From a virus: a DNA stretch of 31,019 bases. Below, piece after piece: positions 29,256-31,019 of the stretch; within the stretch, counting starts at the first letter, position 1; each line of letters opens with the position of its first letter. The stretch is taken from positions 1 through 31,019 of the IMG/VR virus record IMGVR_UViG_3300030020_000070. One strand, written 5' to 3'. The translations under genes and the position numbers were made by a program. The notes below the pieces were generated by a model, which was given only the letters and a program-made list of their open reading frames with translations, was not told the DNA's origin and searched no databases.

Positions 29256-30820
29256 CCTCCGGTGACGCAGAATCCGGCCAATGGTCCGATTCCGAGGATG
29301 AGGAGAAAGACCGCAGGGATGAGACCGGCGAGCCGGACTACGATCTTCCTGGCCTGCTGCGACTCGGTAAGACCCTCGATAGGCTGCCGGATCCCAAGGG
29401 AAACAGCATCCGGCTGGCACACCGGCTGCTGACGATCCGGGACCGTGCCGGGCGCATGAGTGCCCTGGACGCGAACCCGGTCCAGGCCAGGTTCGAGCGC
29501 GACCGCGGGCTGCGCAACATCGTGGTCAAGGCACGGCAGATGGGCATGACCACCTGGGTGGCAGGCCGCTTCTTCCTCAAGACCATCACCGCGTGCGGGG
29601 TGCTGACCGTTCAGGTCGCCCACACCCGCGAAGCAGCAGAAGGGATCTTCCGCATAGTGCAGCGGTTCTGGGAGTGTCTTCCCGAGTACCTGCGCAAGGG
29701 ATGCCTGCGCCGCAGCCGCGCCAACGTCAGGCAGATGGTCTTTCCCAACCTGGACAGTGAGTTCCGTGTGCTCAGCGCTTCGGATGAGAATGCCGGCCGC
29801 AGCCTGACCGTGCAGAACATGCACTTGAGCGAGGTGTCGCGCTGGCCGGGCGACGCCGCGGCAACCTTGGCCGGGTTGCGCGCCGCGCTGGTGCCGGGCG
29901 GAGAGCTGGTGCTGGAGAGCACGCCGAACGGGGCCTGCGGATGCTTCTATGAAGAGTGGCAGCAGGCGGAGGAGAATGGGACGGTCCGGCACTTCTTCCC
30001 CTGGTGGATGGAGAGCACGTACGTATCGGCGGAGGTTACAGACCTGCGCGACGACGAGATCGCATTGGTGCGCGACCATGGCTTGACCCTGGCCCAGATC
30101 GGCTTTCGCCGAGACCTGGAGGCAAGCTATCGCGGCCTGCGGGCCCAGGAGTTCGCCGAGAACGCGGAGCTCTGCTTCCGCTCCACCGGCGAGTGCTGCT
30201 TCGATATGGATGCGCTGGAGCAACGCCTGAAGCTGGTCGAAGACCCCATCGGCATGCGCCGAGGGAAAAAGCTGCATATCTTTCTCCCGGCGCAGCCGGG
30301 CAAGGACTACATCGTGGCCCTCGATCCGGCCGGCGGCGGTTCCCAGGGCGATTACGCCGCCTTGCAGGTGATCGAGATGGAGACCGGCCTGCAGTGCGCG
30401 GAGTTGCAGCAGCGGCTTGGCCCTCTGGAGCTGGCCCGCGTCGCCGGTGAGCTGGCGCGCGAGTACAGCACCCCCGGACAGCCGGCCCTGATGGTGGTGG
30501 AGCGCAACAATCACGGCCACGCCGTCATCGCCCACATGCAGGAAGGGGAGAAGTATGAACGGGTCTACGACCACAAGGGCGTGCCTGGATGGCTCACCAC
30601 CGGCTCCTCCAAGCCGGAGATCGTGGGCGACCTGGGCGCGCTTCTGGTAAGCCATCCGGAGCGGTTCCGCAGCCGGCGCCTGCTCGAGGAGTGCCGCACC
30701 TTCGTCACCCACGCCAACGGACGCACCGGCGCGGTCAGCGGAGGACACGACGACTGCGTGATGGCCTTTGCTATCGCCCAGGCGGTGCGCAAGGAACTGC
30801 GGAGTGGAGCGCGGCGATGA
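29237..30820 (+). CDS. second terminase large subunit (different family)
   Basis: A 527-residue terminase with all expected motifs, unrelated to the GpA protein. Walker A-like VVKARQMGMTT lies at 96-106 (the K/RxxQxGxTT type), Walker B HLSEV at 196-200, and the coupling motif STPNG at 228-232. The nuclease acidic residues are Asp363 (ALDPAGGGSQGDYAA), Glu422 (MVVERNNHG) and Asp505/506 (GGHDDCVMAFAIA). The start is uncertain: GTG 29237 overlaps the previous gene by 19 bases, and TTG 29249 is possible. No small subunit, portal or capsid genes follow. It probably belongs to an adjacent or degraded element, or is a host-borne terminase copy. Reading frame and motifs are intact. Confidence 0.85.
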   Translation: MYRILVASGDAESGQWSDSEDEEKDRRDETGEPDYDLPGLLRLGKTLDRLPDPKGNSIRLAHRLLTIRDRAGRMSALDANPVQARFERDRGLRNIVVKARQMGMTTWVAGRFFLKTITACGVLTVQVAHTREAAEGIFRIVQRFWECLPEYLRKGCLRRSRANVRQMVFPNLDSEFRVLSASDENAGRSLTVQNMHLSEVSRWPGDAAATLAGLRAALVPGGELVLESTPNGACGCFYEEWQQAEENGTVRHFFPWWMESTYVSAEVTDLRDDEIALVRDHGLTLAQIGFRRDLEASYRGLRAQEFAENAELCFRSTGECCFDMDALEQRLKLVEDPIGMRRGKKLHIFLPAQPGKDYIVALDPAGGGSQGDYAALQVIEMETGLQCAELQQRLGPLELARVAGELAREYSTPGQPALMVVERNNHGHAVIAHMQEGEKYERVYDHKGVPGWLTTGSSKPEIVGDLGALLVSHPERFRSRRLLEECRTFVTHANGRTGAVSGGHDDCVMAFAIAQAVRKELRSGARR

Positions 30821-30921
30821 AGGCGTTGTATGTTGGGCGGCTTCGGCCACGTGACCTCACGGTGAACGTAGAACGGAGCACGGTCAACGCTCCTCGTGAA
30901 GTATCCTTTGGAACGGGGTAG
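30817..30921 (+). CDS. possible 34-residue peptide
   Basis: An ATG overlapping the second terminase stop (ATGA) opens a short frame, MKALYVGRLRPRDLTVNVER and 14 further residues. The overlap is the only support; there is no recognised family. The same bases may instead be the leader and promoter of the following gene. I give it low weight. Confidence 0.25.
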   Translation: MKALYVGRLRPRDLTVNVERSTVNAPREVSFGTG

Positions 30922-30925
30922 GTTC

Positions 30926-31019
30926 GTGGCGGTCCTTGCGGTGCAGGCCATTCGACGGATGCGGGGCGGAGCGCAGAGCCAGTTGATGCTGGGCGCGGAC
31001 GACAAGCTGTGGGTCGTCA
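30926..31019 (+). CDS. start of a HipA-like kinase family protein (cut by the window edge)
   Basis: GTG 30926 with a G-rich site (GGGGTAGG) about four bases upstream opens a frame that stays open to the end: VAVLAVQAIRRMRGGAQSQL followed by MLGADDKLWVV. The R-R-M-R-G-G-A-Q-S phrase matches, from memory, the N-terminus of small HipA-type kinases found in Acidobacteriota. Only 31 residues are visible, so the kinase assignment is an inference. It is probably host DNA or the cargo of the neighbouring element. Confidence 0.5.
   Translation, partial: MAVLAVQAIRRMRGGAQSQLMLGADDKLWVV

Noticed and set aside
29231-30850. 539-codon reverse frame opposite the second terminase
   Set aside because: The forward frame carries all terminase motifs; the reverse is low-information sequence.
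1-31019. tRNA or rRNA genes, integrase, holin/endolysin, phage repressor
   Set aside because: I looked for these on both strands and found no supporting sequence. Their absence may only reflect the window limits.

Overview
This GC-rich window carries most of a lambda-type siphovirus genome. It is probably a prophage or phage-plasmid of an Acidobacteriota-like soil bacterium. That host guess rests on the base composition, the prevalence of weak or absent Shine-Dalgarno sites, and the start of a HipA-like kinase at the right edge whose N-terminus (VLAVQAIRRMRGGAQSQL) recalls proteins common in that phylum. It is an inference, not a proof.

Left region (1-5600): short tandem repeats lead into a ParA ATPase overlapping a small ribbon-helix-helix partner, which together form a plasmid-type partition cassette. 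A tightly coupled series of mostly ATGA-overlapping genes follows. Four of these encode small cysteine-rich, probably zinc-binding proteins, and one encodes a degenerate receiver domain. After them come an unknown 274-residue protein, a Crp/Fnr-type regulator, a Tat-exported small protein and one convergent unknown gene.

Morphogenesis region (5992-26817): the order follows lambda closely. It runs Nu1-like small terminase, GpA-type large terminase, connector with a gpW-like end, lambda-type portal, prohead protease fused to an HK97-fold capsid protein, FII-like connector, U-like tail terminator, V-like tail tube, G and a -1 frameshifted G-T chaperone, tape measure, then M, L, K and an I-J fusion. 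The structural block is interrupted by a reverse-strand gene after the terminase, by a small lipoprotein, and by a reverse-strand segment with a BrnT/BrnA toxin-antitoxin pair and a minor tail protein resembling gpZ.

Right region (26890-31019): two appendage or fibre proteins follow, the second with a Sec signal peptide. Then comes a second, apparently intact large terminase of a different family, a tiny uncertain ORF, and the truncated HipA-like gene. No integrase, repressor, replication gene or lysis gene is visible.

The most notable non-coding signals are three near-identical promoter-like modules (9031, 11695, 26853). Each has -35/17 bp/-10 spacing and sits so close to the start codon that the transcripts should be leaderless or nearly so. 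Others are a 24-bp tandem repeat family with long inverted complements, a dispersed CTTCG...CCGTTCTCGA motif at gene junctions, octamer repeats beside parA, a classic GGGAAAA slippery site, and a shared GAGIP-type domain in three different virion proteins.
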